Shown here piece after piece: positions 22,996 to 30,186 of a DNA stretch of 36,402 bases. The notes beneath the pieces were generated by a model, which worked only from the letters and a program-made list of their open reading frames with translations, did not search any database and was not told where the DNA came from. The position numbers and the translations under genes were made by a program. Source of the DNA: Candidatus Omnitrophota bacterium (lineage in GTDB: Bacteria; Omnitrophota; Gorgyraeia; DAOVKU01); the NCBI GenBank assembly GCA_030631665.1, contig DAOVKU010000003.1:1-36402 (forward strand), read 5' to 3'. Within the stretch, counting starts at the first letter, position 1. Every line of letters begins with the position of its first letter.

Positions 22996-23679
22996 TTATT
23001 TTTGCTTTTCTTCTAATTTCTTAATTTTTCTCTCTAAATCCTCAATGCTTCCCATCAGGGGGTCAAGAATATGGCTATGCTCTAAACTTAATTCAATCTT
23101 TCTGCCATCCTGCTTGGTTGTTCTCCCGGGAACGCCTACCACAGTAGAATTAGAGGGAACGTCTTTTATAATTACCGCGTTTGAACCGATATAGGAATTA
23201 TTACCGATAGTTATATTACCCAGTATCTTGGCTCCTGCGCCTACAACGATATTATTGCCAAGAGTAGGGTGTCTTTTACCCTTCTCTTTGCCTGTGCCGC
23301 CGAGGGTAACGCCCTGATAAAGAGTAACGTTATTACCGATTACGCTGGTTTCTCCGATAACCACACCCATGCCATGGTCAACAAAAAGCCCTTTGCCGAT
23401 TTCAGCGCCTGGATGAATCTCGATGCCGGTAATAAAACGCGTGAACTGAGAAATAAAACGAGGCAGAAAAGAAAGCCCTTGTTTTTTTAGGGCGTGGGTG
23501 ATTCTATACGAGATTATAGCATGCAGGCCGGAATAAGTTAAAAGGACTTCATAAAAACTTATTGCCGCAGGATCTTTTTCAAAAACAGCTTTTACTTCTT
23601 CTTTAAAAAGAATACTGACAGCTACAAAATAAAAAATTAATAAGATTAAAATGCCTAACAGCATATAAAGTATAATCAT
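22996..23679 (-). CDS. cysE: Serine O-acetyltransferase with an N-terminal membrane segment
   Basis: 227 residues. It acetylates serine with acetyl-CoA, the first step of cysteine synthesis. Left-handed beta-helix hexapeptide repeats (about 90-190) include the catalytic region [16 protein letters not shown] and [19 protein letters not shown], the usual motifs of the short EpsC-type CysE. Unusually, residues 3-24 ([20 protein letters not shown]) form a hydrophobic helix before the normal start region [14 protein letters not shown]. No other ATG lies between this helix and the beta-helix, so the segment seems part of the protein. The C-terminus has a short coiled coil ([17 protein letters not shown]). 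Pairing with cysS supports the assignment. Confidence 0.93.
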   Translation of the reverse strand: MIILYMLLGILILLIFYFVAVSILFKEEVKAVFEKDPAAISFYEVLLTYSGLHAIISYRITHALKKQGLSFLPRFISQFTRFITGIEIHPGAEIGKGLFVDHGMGVVIGETSVIGNNVTLYQGVTLGGTGKEKGKRHPTLGNNIVVGAGAKILGNITIGNNSYIGSNAVIIKDVPSNSTVVGVPGRTTKQDGRKIELSLEHSHILDPLMGSIEDLERKIKKLEEKQK

Positions 23680-23718
23680 AATATCATTTAAGGGGATAGC
23701 CCTTTATTACTATCCTAA

Positions 23719-23788
23719 ATGTGCGAGGCTTAACCTCGCACAGTTATAATCTTCGTGTGCAAGTTATGTGCGAGGCTTAACCTCGCAC
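23719..23788. repeat. Two identical 23-bp hairpin repeats
   Basis: Copies at 23719-23741 and 23766-23788, identical over 23 bp. Each is a hairpin of arms GTGCGAGG and CCTCGCAC around CTTAA. They are 47 bp apart in the same orientation, between ispF and cysE. No T-tract follows, so they are not evident terminators. Confidence 0.75.
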
Positions 23789-23792
23789 GCTC

Positions 23793-24278
23793 CTAATTGC
23801 TAACTACTTTTTCAATTGATGCTATTGCGAAAGCAGCCATAGCTTCGCCTTTGCCTATAGCGCCACATCCCTCCGAGGTAGTGGCTTTAACATTAACCTG
23901 ATTCTCTTTTAATTCCAAAATAGCAGCTATAGAGTTTCTAATTTTAACTTTAAAAGGCCCCAATTTCGGCTCTTCGGCTATTAAGGTTGAATCAATATTA
24001 ATAATATAAAATTTTTCTTTTGCTAAAAGCTTCTTGACCTCTTTCAATAACTTCACACTGCTTATATCTTTAAAAGAAGGGTCTGTGTCGGGAAAATGCA
24101 TGCCGATATCTCCAAGCGCAGCTGCGCCCAAAAGGGCATCACAAACAGCATGCAAAAGAACATCGGCATCTGAATAACCAACCAGCCCTTTTATATATGG
24201 AATTTCAACTCCGCCCAGGATCAATTTATCTTTTTCCCGGCTTAAACGATGAATGTCATAACCAATGCCAATTCTCAT
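23793..24278 (-). CDS. ispF: 2-C-methyl-D-erythritol 2,4-cyclodiphosphate synthase
   Basis: 161 residues, the usual length. It catalyses the fifth step of the MEP isoprenoid pathway, forming the cyclic diphosphate with loss of CMP. Metal ligands D8 and H10 (GYDIHRL) and the histidine in DADVLLHAVCDALLGA are present, as are GDIGMHFPDTD and the C-terminal TSEGCGAIGKGEAMAAFA. It follows ispD by 40 bp, the classic pairing. Confidence 0.97.
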   Translation of the reverse strand: MRIGIGYDIHRLSREKDKLILGGVEIPYIKGLVGYSDADVLLHAVCDALLGAAALGDIGMHFPDTDPSFKDISSVKLLKEVKKLLAKEKFYIINIDSTLIAEEPKLGPFKVKIRNSIAAILELKENQVNVKATTSEGCGAIGKGEAMAAFAIASIEKVVSN

Positions 24279-24318
24279 TTTTTTATTATCGCGATTTATC
24301 TTTTCCGAATCCTGAATC

Positions 24319-24981
24319 TTATTTTATTAGTCTTCTGGCTAATTTAAGGTCGTCTTTTGTGGTAATCTTTATATTAGAGGCCTCGCCGGTGATAACTTTT
24401 ACCTTTTTTCCCAAAATTTCAAGCAGAAATGCGTCATCTGTTATATTGAAACATTTCTTTTTATCAAAAGCTTTCTTTAAAATATCTACTTTAAACCCCT
24501 GTGGGGTTTGGGCCAGGAAAAGATTTTGCCTATCTATGGTCTTCTCGACAAAATTACCCTTTACTTTTTTGACCGTAGAAGTAACTTCTATAACCGGAAT
24601 AGCCGCGCCATGTTTTTGAGTTTCATAAATTATGCGCCCAATAAGCGCGGAGCTTACAAAAGGCCTGGCTGCATCATGAATTAAAACTATTTTATCTTGC
24701 GGCGCAAGCGAAGCTATACCTTTTTTTACTGAATGGCTTCTCTTTTTGCCTCCGGAAACTATGCTTCTTACTTTCTTGAAATTGCGCAGTAACTTTTTAA
24801 CTTTTTTTAAATCATCCTTATGCGCAACAACGATTATGTTTTTTATGCCGGTATTCTTTTCAAAATTATAAACGGAGGTTTCTAATATAGAACGCCTGCG
24901 CAATTTAAGAAAAGGCTTTTTCTCCCCGGCCTTTAACCTTTCACTTAAACCGGCAGCTACAATTATAGCGCTTACGCTCAT
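24319..24981 (-). CDS. ispD: 2-C-methyl-D-erythritol 4-phosphate cytidylyltransferase
   Basis: 220 residues. It joins CTP and MEP in the third step of the MEP pathway. The nucleotide-binding start is VSAIIVAAGLSERLK with downstream basic residues (KKPFLKLRRRSILE). The family motif HDAARPFVSS is clear, followed by IPVIEVTSTVKKV and RQNLFLAQTPQGFK and the TDDAFLLE loop. Length and motifs are normal. A large hairpin (25005-25049) stands between it and the upstream PIN-TRAM gene. Confidence 0.96.
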   Translation of the reverse strand: MSVSAIIVAAGLSERLKAGEKKPFLKLRRRSILETSVYNFEKNTGIKNIIVVAHKDDLKKVKKLLRNFKKVRSIVSGGKKRSHSVKKGIASLAPQDKIVLIHDAARPFVSSALIGRIIYETQKHGAAIPVIEVTSTVKKVKGNFVEKTIDRQNLFLAQTPQGFKVDILKKAFDKKKCFNITDDAFLLEILGKKVKVITGEASNIKITTKDDLKLARRLIK

Positions 24982-25004
24982 CTTTTAATCAAATGGCCTT
25001 AAAT

Positions 25005-25049
25005 CCAGATTTTGCCTGCACCTTTCGCAGGTGTGCAGGCAAAATTTGG
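25005..25049. repeat. Long intergenic hairpin between PIN-TRAM gene and ispD
   Basis: Arms ATTTTGCCTGCAC (25009-25021) and GTGCAGGCAAAAT (25033-25045) are perfect complements; CCAG outside pairs with TTGG through one wobble, giving about 17 pairs and an 11-base loop. No T-run follows on the minus strand. The core TGCCTGC/GCAGGCA is shared with the palindrome at 17530-17551. Confidence 0.7.
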
Positions 25050-25050
25050 G

Positions 25051-26100
25051 TTAAAATTTATTATTTAATCTTCGCTGATTATTATAACTTTTACTTTTTT
25101 TGTTCTGATTTATTTCAGCAAAAATCATTTTGCCGGCTGCTGTCTGAAGAACACTGCTTACAGACACAGTAATGACCTTACCGATAAGATGCTTAGCGTG
25201 ATCAACCACTACCATCGTGCCGTCATCAAGATAACCAATGGCCTGATTAAATTCCTTGCCGTCTTTAAGAAGTTTAATAGTCATGGTCTCGCCCGGCAAT
25301 ACCACCGGCTTCAGAGCATTGGCCAATTCATTGATATTCAAAATTGTAACACCCTGTAGTTCGGCTATTTTATTCAAATTATAATCATTGGTGATAATTT
25401 TACCGTCTAACACCTTGGCCATTTTTACCAACTTGGTGTCAACTTCTTTGATTTCAGGAAAATCCTGTTCGTTAATTTTAATATCGATATTGGAGTTTTT
25501 CTGAATCTTGTTTAAGATATCAAGGCCTCTTCTGCCTCGATTTCTCTTTAAAGGATCAGCGCTATCAGCCACCTGCTGTAATTCCATCAAGACAAAACGC
25601 GGCACAACAAACTTACCTTCGAGAAACTTTGTTTTGCATATATCCGCTATGCGGCCATCAATAATAACGCTGGTGTCGATGATGATAATTTCCTCTCTTT
25701 TATCTTGTCTGGCCAGTTTAACATAGGGAATTACCAGGTTAAATTCATCCTTTCCTCCCAGAGCAATAAGCATTCCAAGATAAACAAATATGAGCGTTAT
25801 AATCATAGTGACGGAAGTTTTTGTTATTTCATCCATAAATATAAAACCGCATGATAAATTTATCACCACCCTTGCCATAATCAAACCAAATATAAAACCA
25901 AATACAGCTGAGGATAATCCCTTAATGGACACTCGCCTGGTGGCAACCTCAAGCAGAATTATGCCTAAAGCCGCAGCTACTCCTATGCCGGCGCTCATAA
26001 AAGAAAAAGCAGAGCCCTGGCCTTTAATCAAAGAGCCTATCTGATAACCGGTGGCTGCTGAAGCTACTACAAAAAAAATTCTTATAAACATAATAGTCAA
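25051..26100 (-). CDS. PIN-TRAM domain membrane protein (YacL-like)
   Basis: 349 residues. Four hydrophobic helices fill residues 1-115, followed by a PIN nuclease domain (about 136-255) with acidic residues D142, D148 (IIDTSVIIDGR), E173, D221 and D239 (IITNDYNLNK), and a C-terminal TRAM domain (about 265-330) of beta-strands likely to bind RNA. This order is that of Bacillus YacL. The start is TTG at 26100 with a very good site, GAGGAGGTGAG, a few bases upstream. Position next to radA and ispD/ispF repeats the well-known radA-yacL-ispD-ispF-cysE-cysS order. Exact RNA substrate unknown. Confidence 0.92.
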   Translation of the reverse strand: MTIMFIRIFFVVASAATGYQIGSLIKGQGSAFSFMSAGIGVAAALGIILLEVATRRVSIKGLSSAVFGFIFGLIMARVVINLSCGFIFMDEITKTSVTMIITLIFVYLGMLIALGGKDEFNLVIPYVKLARQDKREEIIIIDTSVIIDGRIADICKTKFLEGKFVVPRFVLMELQQVADSADPLKRNRGRRGLDILNKIQKNSNIDIKINEQDFPEIKEVDTKLVKMAKVLDGKIITNDYNLNKIAELQGVTILNINELANALKPVVLPGETMTIKLLKDGKEFNQAIGYLDDGTMVVVDHAKHLIGKVITVSVSSVLQTAAGKMIFAEINQNKKSKSYNNQRRLNNKF

Positions 26101-26122
26101 TTTTTTCTCACCTCCTCAATGA

Positions 26123-26231
26123 GACCACAATTTATGAAGTGTTAGCGCACATAAATTGTATGGTCGAATTGATCCCGTCGAATGCTCTAAAATTATCGCA
26201 GAGAATTTTAGGGCAGTTTATGAGCCGGGAT
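26123..26231. repeat. Two large intergenic hairpins downstream of radA
   Basis: First: GACCACAATTTATG (26123-26136) against CATAAATTGTATGGTC (26150-26165), pairing except for a 2-base bulge. Second: GCTCTAAAATT (26184-26194) against AATTTTAGGGC (26204-26214), nested inside ATCCCG (26172-26177) and CGGGAT (26226-26231). They fill most of the gap between radA and the PIN-TRAM gene. No T-tract of a standard terminator follows. Confidence 0.65.
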
Positions 26232-26295
26232 ATATATTATTATAGTAATCTTATATAAATAAACTTCAAAATTACAAATTAACTTTTAGTATCCG

Positions 26296-27675
26296 TTATC
26301 CAAAAACTACTTTAAGGGCTTCCTTAATATGGCCAACTCCAAGAAGCTGTAGATTGCCCTTAAAATCCAGGTTTTTTAAGTTGCTCCGCGGCAAAACACA
26401 TCTTTTAAAGCCTAACTTTTGGGATTCTATGATACGCAGTCTAATCCCGCTAACAGCTCTAACTTCTCCGCCCAACCCAACTTCACCTAACACCACATCA
26501 TCTTTAGAAATAGGGGCATCTTTGTAACTGGAAGCTGCACTCATAATAACACCTAAATCGGTAGCGGGTTCATTTATTTTTATTCCTCCGGCTACGTTGA
26601 CAAAAACATCTCTATTACTAAGTTTAAAATTTGCCCTTTTTTCTAAAACAGCCAGGAGCAAAGAGACTTTATTATAATCAAGACCTGTGGTTCTTCGTGC
26701 CGGATTCCCAAAAACAGAAGAGCCAACCAAGGCTTGAATCTCTACCAGAAGAGGCCTGGAGCCCTCAAGACAGGGAACCACTACAGAGCCGGGGCTATCC
26801 TGAGGCCTTTCCGACAAAAGAAGTTCAGAAGGATTAATGACTTCTTTTAAACCCTTTGAAGTCATTTCAAAAACCCCGATTTCGTTAGTAGGCCCAAATC
26901 TATTTTTAACTGCGCGCAAAAGCCTAAAAGAGGTGTGCCTTGCCCCTTCAAAATAAAGAACGGTGTCAACAGTATGCTCCAGAACTCGCGGCCCCGCAAT
27001 GGCACCTTCCTTGGTTACATGTCCGATTAAAAAAATAGAAATACCCGTAGATTTTGCCAGATAGGTCAACTGCCCGGCACACTCTTTTACCTGAGAAATG
27101 CTGCCGGGAACTGAACCCAACTCCGGCCTATAAACAATCTGTATGGAATCCATAATAACTACCCTGGGCAAAAATTTCCTTATATGTTCTAAAATCACCG
27201 ATAAATTTGTTTCGTTGACAATATAAAGTTCGTCAGAGCTTATACCTAACCTCTGAGCCCGCATCTTGGTCTGATGAACGGATTCCTCTCCGCAAACATA
27301 AAGAACAGGCCCATTCTTAAGACTCAAATTGTGACTCATTTGAAGAAGAAGGGTAGATTTACCGATGCCGGGTTCACCACCTACCAAAACTACCGAACCC
27401 GCTACAATGCCTCCGCCTAAAATTCTATCCAGTTCAGATATTCCTGTGATAAATCTCTCTTTTTCCTTAACATCTACTTTGCTTATCTGCATTGGGCTGC
27501 TCGCAGATTGAGGCGCAATGGCCTGCCTTGAATTAGAAGCCATGGGGGGCGCCACCACCTCTTCTACAAAACTATTCCATTGTTGACATTCGGGACATTT
27601 GCCGGCCCATTTCGGAGAACGAAAACCGCATTCCTGACAAACATATATAGTTTTTACTTTCATTCCGCTCTTCAT
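26296..27675 (-). CDS. radA: DNA repair protein RadA
   Basis: 459 residues, normal length. RadA/Sms is a RecA-like branch-migration helicase used in recombination repair. An N-terminal zinc finger has C13, C16, C27 and C30. Walker A is GGEPGIGKST (99-108), Walker B VVIMDSIQIV, and the RadA signature KNRFG is at 256-260. The C-terminal Lon-like domain contains VFVNVAGGIKINEPATDLG and GEVGLGGEVRAV. Either ATG at 27675 or 27663 could start it. It lies 20 bp downstream of the mlaD-like gene. Confidence 0.97.
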   Translation of the reverse strand: MKSGMKVKTIYVCQECGFRSPKWAGKCPECQQWNSFVEEVVAPPMASNSRQAIAPQSASSPMQISKVDVKEKERFITGISELDRILGGGIVAGSVVLVGGEPGIGKSTLLLQMSHNLSLKNGPVLYVCGEESVHQTKMRAQRLGISSDELYIVNETNLSVILEHIRKFLPRVVIMDSIQIVYRPELGSVPGSISQVKECAGQLTYLAKSTGISIFLIGHVTKEGAIAGPRVLEHTVDTVLYFEGARHTSFRLLRAVKNRFGPTNEIGVFEMTSKGLKEVINPSELLLSERPQDSPGSVVVPCLEGSRPLLVEIQALVGSSVFGNPARRTTGLDYNKVSLLLAVLEKRANFKLSNRDVFVNVAGGIKINEPATDLGVIMSAASSYKDAPISKDDVVLGEVGLGGEVRAVSGIRLRIIESQKLGFKRCVLPRSNLKNLDFKGNLQLLGVGHIKEALKVVFG

Positions 27676-27695
27676 TTTTTTTTAATTTTGTTCCT

Positions 27696-28484
27696 TTAAA
27701 AAAACAGGCTTTCTTTTTTATCTCGCTTCTTTTTGTCGGTTTCCTTTTCTTTATCTTTGGCGGTATCTTTCTTTTTCTCTTTTGTCTTAAAGAAAAGTTT
27801 CCAGGGATGTTTCTTTATATCTTCTACCAGCGCTTCCGTGTCGCGGTAAATTTTATCGTCGTTTATCAGTTTACCGATAGTTCCCTCGCCCTCATCTATC
27901 TTTGTCAAAATAGAATTGGCTTTTTTACTAATTCCTTCAAGATTCTTAATGCTTCCTCTCAAAGAATCTTGAATGTCCGGTTCGCCTATAACAGCATTAA
28001 TTGAATTGATTGTTTCGACCAGGTCTTTGGCTACCTTGTTTATAGATTCAGCTGCATCTTCGATAGAAAAAGGATCCTCACCAAAAAGTGTATCTCCGTC
28101 TTTTAGGGCCGGATTAGCAATAGAGCCGGGGGTAAACTCTAAACATTTCTCGCCCAGAATGCCAAGTGTTTTTATTTTGGCAAAAGAATTTTCTCTTAAG
28201 ATAGTTTTGCCGCGTATCCAAACATCTACATCAACCTGAGTTTTCTTTAAATTTTTATTATAAAAAATCTCCATCTTTTTAATTTCTCCGATCTCCACGC
28301 CGGAAAGATTAACCGGAGCACCGACATCTATACCGCTTACGTAATTAAAAATAACGTGTATATTATAGCCCGGCTTGAAAAATTTGAAATTTTCTATCTT
28401 AAAAATCATAATCGTTAAAACGACCAAACCCATAATAACAAAAGTGCCAACCTTCAATTCAAAATTAATTTTACCGGGACTCAT
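27696..28484 (-). CDS. mlaD: MCE domain lipid-binding protein (MlaD-like)
   Basis: 262 residues. One N-terminal membrane helix (about 11-29, GTFVIMGLVVLTIMIF) anchors a periplasmic MCE domain (about 38-118) with GAPVNLSGVEIGEIKKMEI and LGILGEKCLEFTPG. A helical tail (about 140-225) follows, ending in a very Lys/Glu-rich segment (from about 235). In the Mla system MlaD rings carry phospholipids between the inner-membrane transporter and the outer membrane. It follows mlaE and mlaF in the same operon, separated from mlaF by a 119-bp gap holding CAGAAR-type repeats. The tail is longer than in Escherichia coli MlaD, as in many non-proteobacterial homologues. Confidence 0.92.
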   Translation of the reverse strand: MSPGKINFELKVGTFVIMGLVVLTIMIFKIENFKFFKPGYNIHVIFNYVSGIDVGAPVNLSGVEIGEIKKMEIFYNKNLKKTQVDVDVWIRGKTILRENSFAKIKTLGILGEKCLEFTPGSIANPALKDGDTLFGEDPFSIEDAAESINKVAKDLVETINSINAVIGEPDIQDSLRGSIKNLEGISKKANSILTKIDEGEGTIGKLINDDKIYRDTEALVEDIKKHPWKLFFKTKEKKKDTAKDKEKETDKKKRDKKESLFF

Positions 28485-28507
28485 TTTTTAATCCCCCTTT
28501 TTTAAAA

Positions 28508-28603
28508 ACCAGAAATCAGATATTAGAAAACAGAAGACAGATAACAAACGATAGAAAAACAAAAGTTTTTTTCTGGCTTTCTGCTTCTGACCTCTGCCCT
28601 CTG
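28508..28603. repeat. Degenerate CAGAARNCAG-type repeats, gap between mlaF and mlaD
   Basis: Several copies of CAGAA/CAGAT/CAGAC-like words (CCAGAAATCAG, then AACAGAAGACAG) are followed about 40 bp later by inverted words (TTCTGCTTCTGACC, CCCTCTGTT). The result is a low-complexity sequence that can fold on itself. The same kind of sequence recurs at 34443-34515. Confidence 0.5.
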
Positions 28604-29380
28604 TTACAAAAAGTTTCTTTTTATTTCTTCGCCTTCTGTTATGGGGCCAACTGCTTCCCCATGAATAAACTGCTGTACTACTTTGTTAGAGCTTCTTTTT
28701 ATTTCATCAGGCGTACCGACTTCAATAATTTTACCTTTATATAACATGGCTATTCTATCTGCTATTTTGTAGGCACTAACCATATCATGTGTTACAGCTA
28801 TTGAAGTTATCTGCAATTTATCGTGTAAATGAATTATTAAATCATTTATGGCATCAGCCATTATGGGGTCAAGGCCGGTGGTCGGTTCATCATAAAGAAC
28901 GATAGCCAGGCTTGGAGAACAAATAGCTCTAGCTAAACCCACTCTTTTTTGCATGCCCCCTGAAATCTCGGAGGGCTTAAGGTTTTCGATGCCGTGAAGA
29001 CCGACCAATTCAAGGCTGGTTTTGACCTTCCCGGCACTTTCTGCCTCCGAAAGTTTTGTGTGTTCAGTTAACAAAAAACCGACATTTTCTCCGACCGTCA
29101 TAGAGTCAAAAAGCGCGGAGCCCTGAAAAAGCATGCTCATCTTCATTCTAAGCTTATTTAAGCTTTCCTCGTTGAGGACGGCGATGTTTTTTTCATCCTC
29201 AATAATTACCTGGCCTGAATCAGGCTTAAGAAGACCAATAATGTGTTTTAGTAGAACGCTTTTCCCACAGCCGGAACGGCCAATAACAACCATGGTTTCG
29301 CCCTTTCTAACACTCAAATTTAATTCGTCTAATACCTTAAGACCGCCAAAACTCTTGCTTAAATTTATTATTTCAATCAT
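28604..29380 (-). CDS. mlaF: ABC transporter ATPase of the Mla lipid transport system
   Basis: 258 residues. Walker A is GRSGCGKSVLL (about 33-43), the Q-loop is in LFQGSALFDSMT, the ABC signature is SGGMQKRVGLARA, Walker B is AIVLYDEPTTGLDP and the H-loop is AVTHDMV. The ALFDSMTVGENV stretch is characteristic of MlaF. It powers MlaE-MlaD lipid movement at the inner membrane. It follows mlaE by 2 bp. Confidence 0.95.
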   Translation of the reverse strand: MIEIINLSKSFGGLKVLDELNLSVRKGETMVVIGRSGCGKSVLLKHIIGLLKPDSGQVIIEDEKNIAVLNEESLNKLRMKMSMLFQGSALFDSMTVGENVGFLLTEHTKLSEAESAGKVKTSLELVGLHGIENLKPSEISGGMQKRVGLARAICSPSLAIVLYDEPTTGLDPIMADAINDLIIHLHDKLQITSIAVTHDMVSAYKIADRIAMLYKGKIIEVGTPDEIKRSSNKVVQQFIHGEAVGPITEGEEIKRNFL

Positions 29381-29382
29381 TT

Positions 29383-30186
29383 TTACCCAAAAGCAAAATA
29401 GAAAAGTGTCGTGAAAAGACAGTCACCGGCTATTATCAAAATAAAAGAAACAACTACGGCCGAAGTTGTCGATTTTCCAACGCCTTCGGCCCCGCCTTCC
29501 GTAGTTAAACCTTGGTAGCAACCTATAATGGCAATAACAATAGCAAAAAAGACGGATTTAATTAAACCGGTAAAAATATCTTTTAATACCAAATAATCAA
29601 AACTCATCTTCAAATACATAACAGAGCCCACTTTGAGTTTCCATACCCCAACTATATATCCTCCCAGCATGCCTATGGCATCTGAATAAACTGTCAGAAG
29701 AGGCAGCATAATTATCAGCGCCACCAGGCGCGGGGTAACAAGATATTTAATAGGATTAGTAGCCAGGGTTTGAAGGGCATCTATCTGTTCGGTAACTTTC
29801 ATCGTTCCCAGTTCTGCTGAAATAGACGCTCCCACTCTACCGGCAATAATCAAGGCTGTCAAAACAGGGCCCAATTCTCTGGTCATGGAAAGTGCTACCA
29901 GTCTCGCCGCATACATCTCGCCTGAAATCGCCCGAAGCGCATAAGCGCTCTGAAGAGCTAAAACGATACCGGTAAATAAAGATATCAGGAAAACGATTGA
30001 GAAGCTATTTACTCCAATAAAGTTTGCCTGTTGAAAAATAGATCCCATTTTGAAGGGGGGCTTGAAAGCAAAATAAAAAGCCTTTCCCGTCAGAACCGAA
30101 ACCTCGCCCACATAATGAATAGCGGAAGTTACTCTCTTCCCGACTTTTTTAAGAAACCTATCTATTTTTTTGTTTAATTTAAGCAT
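29383..30186 (-). CDS. mlaE: Mla permease (MlaE/YrbE family)
   Basis: 267 residues with about five or six membrane helices. The MlaE family motif is clear: ELGPVLTALIIAGRVGASIS followed by AELGTMKVTEQIDALQTLA, and near the end TEGGAEGVGKSTTSAVVVS. It forms the inner-membrane part of the phospholipid transporter. Its ATG follows the TamB/AsmA-like gene stop with no gap, which places a large periplasmic lipid-bridge protein in the same operon. Confidence 0.95.
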   Translation of the reverse strand: MLKLNKKIDRFLKKVGKRVTSAIHYVGEVSVLTGKAFYFAFKPPFKMGSIFQQANFIGVNSFSIVFLISLFTGIVLALQSAYALRAISGEMYAARLVALSMTRELGPVLTALIIAGRVGASISAELGTMKVTEQIDALQTLATNPIKYLVTPRLVALIIMLPLLTVYSDAIGMLGGYIVGVWKLKVGSVMYLKMSFDYLVLKDIFTGLIKSVFFAIVIAIIGCYQGLTTEGGAEGVGKSTTSAVVVSFILIIAGDCLFTTLFYFAFG

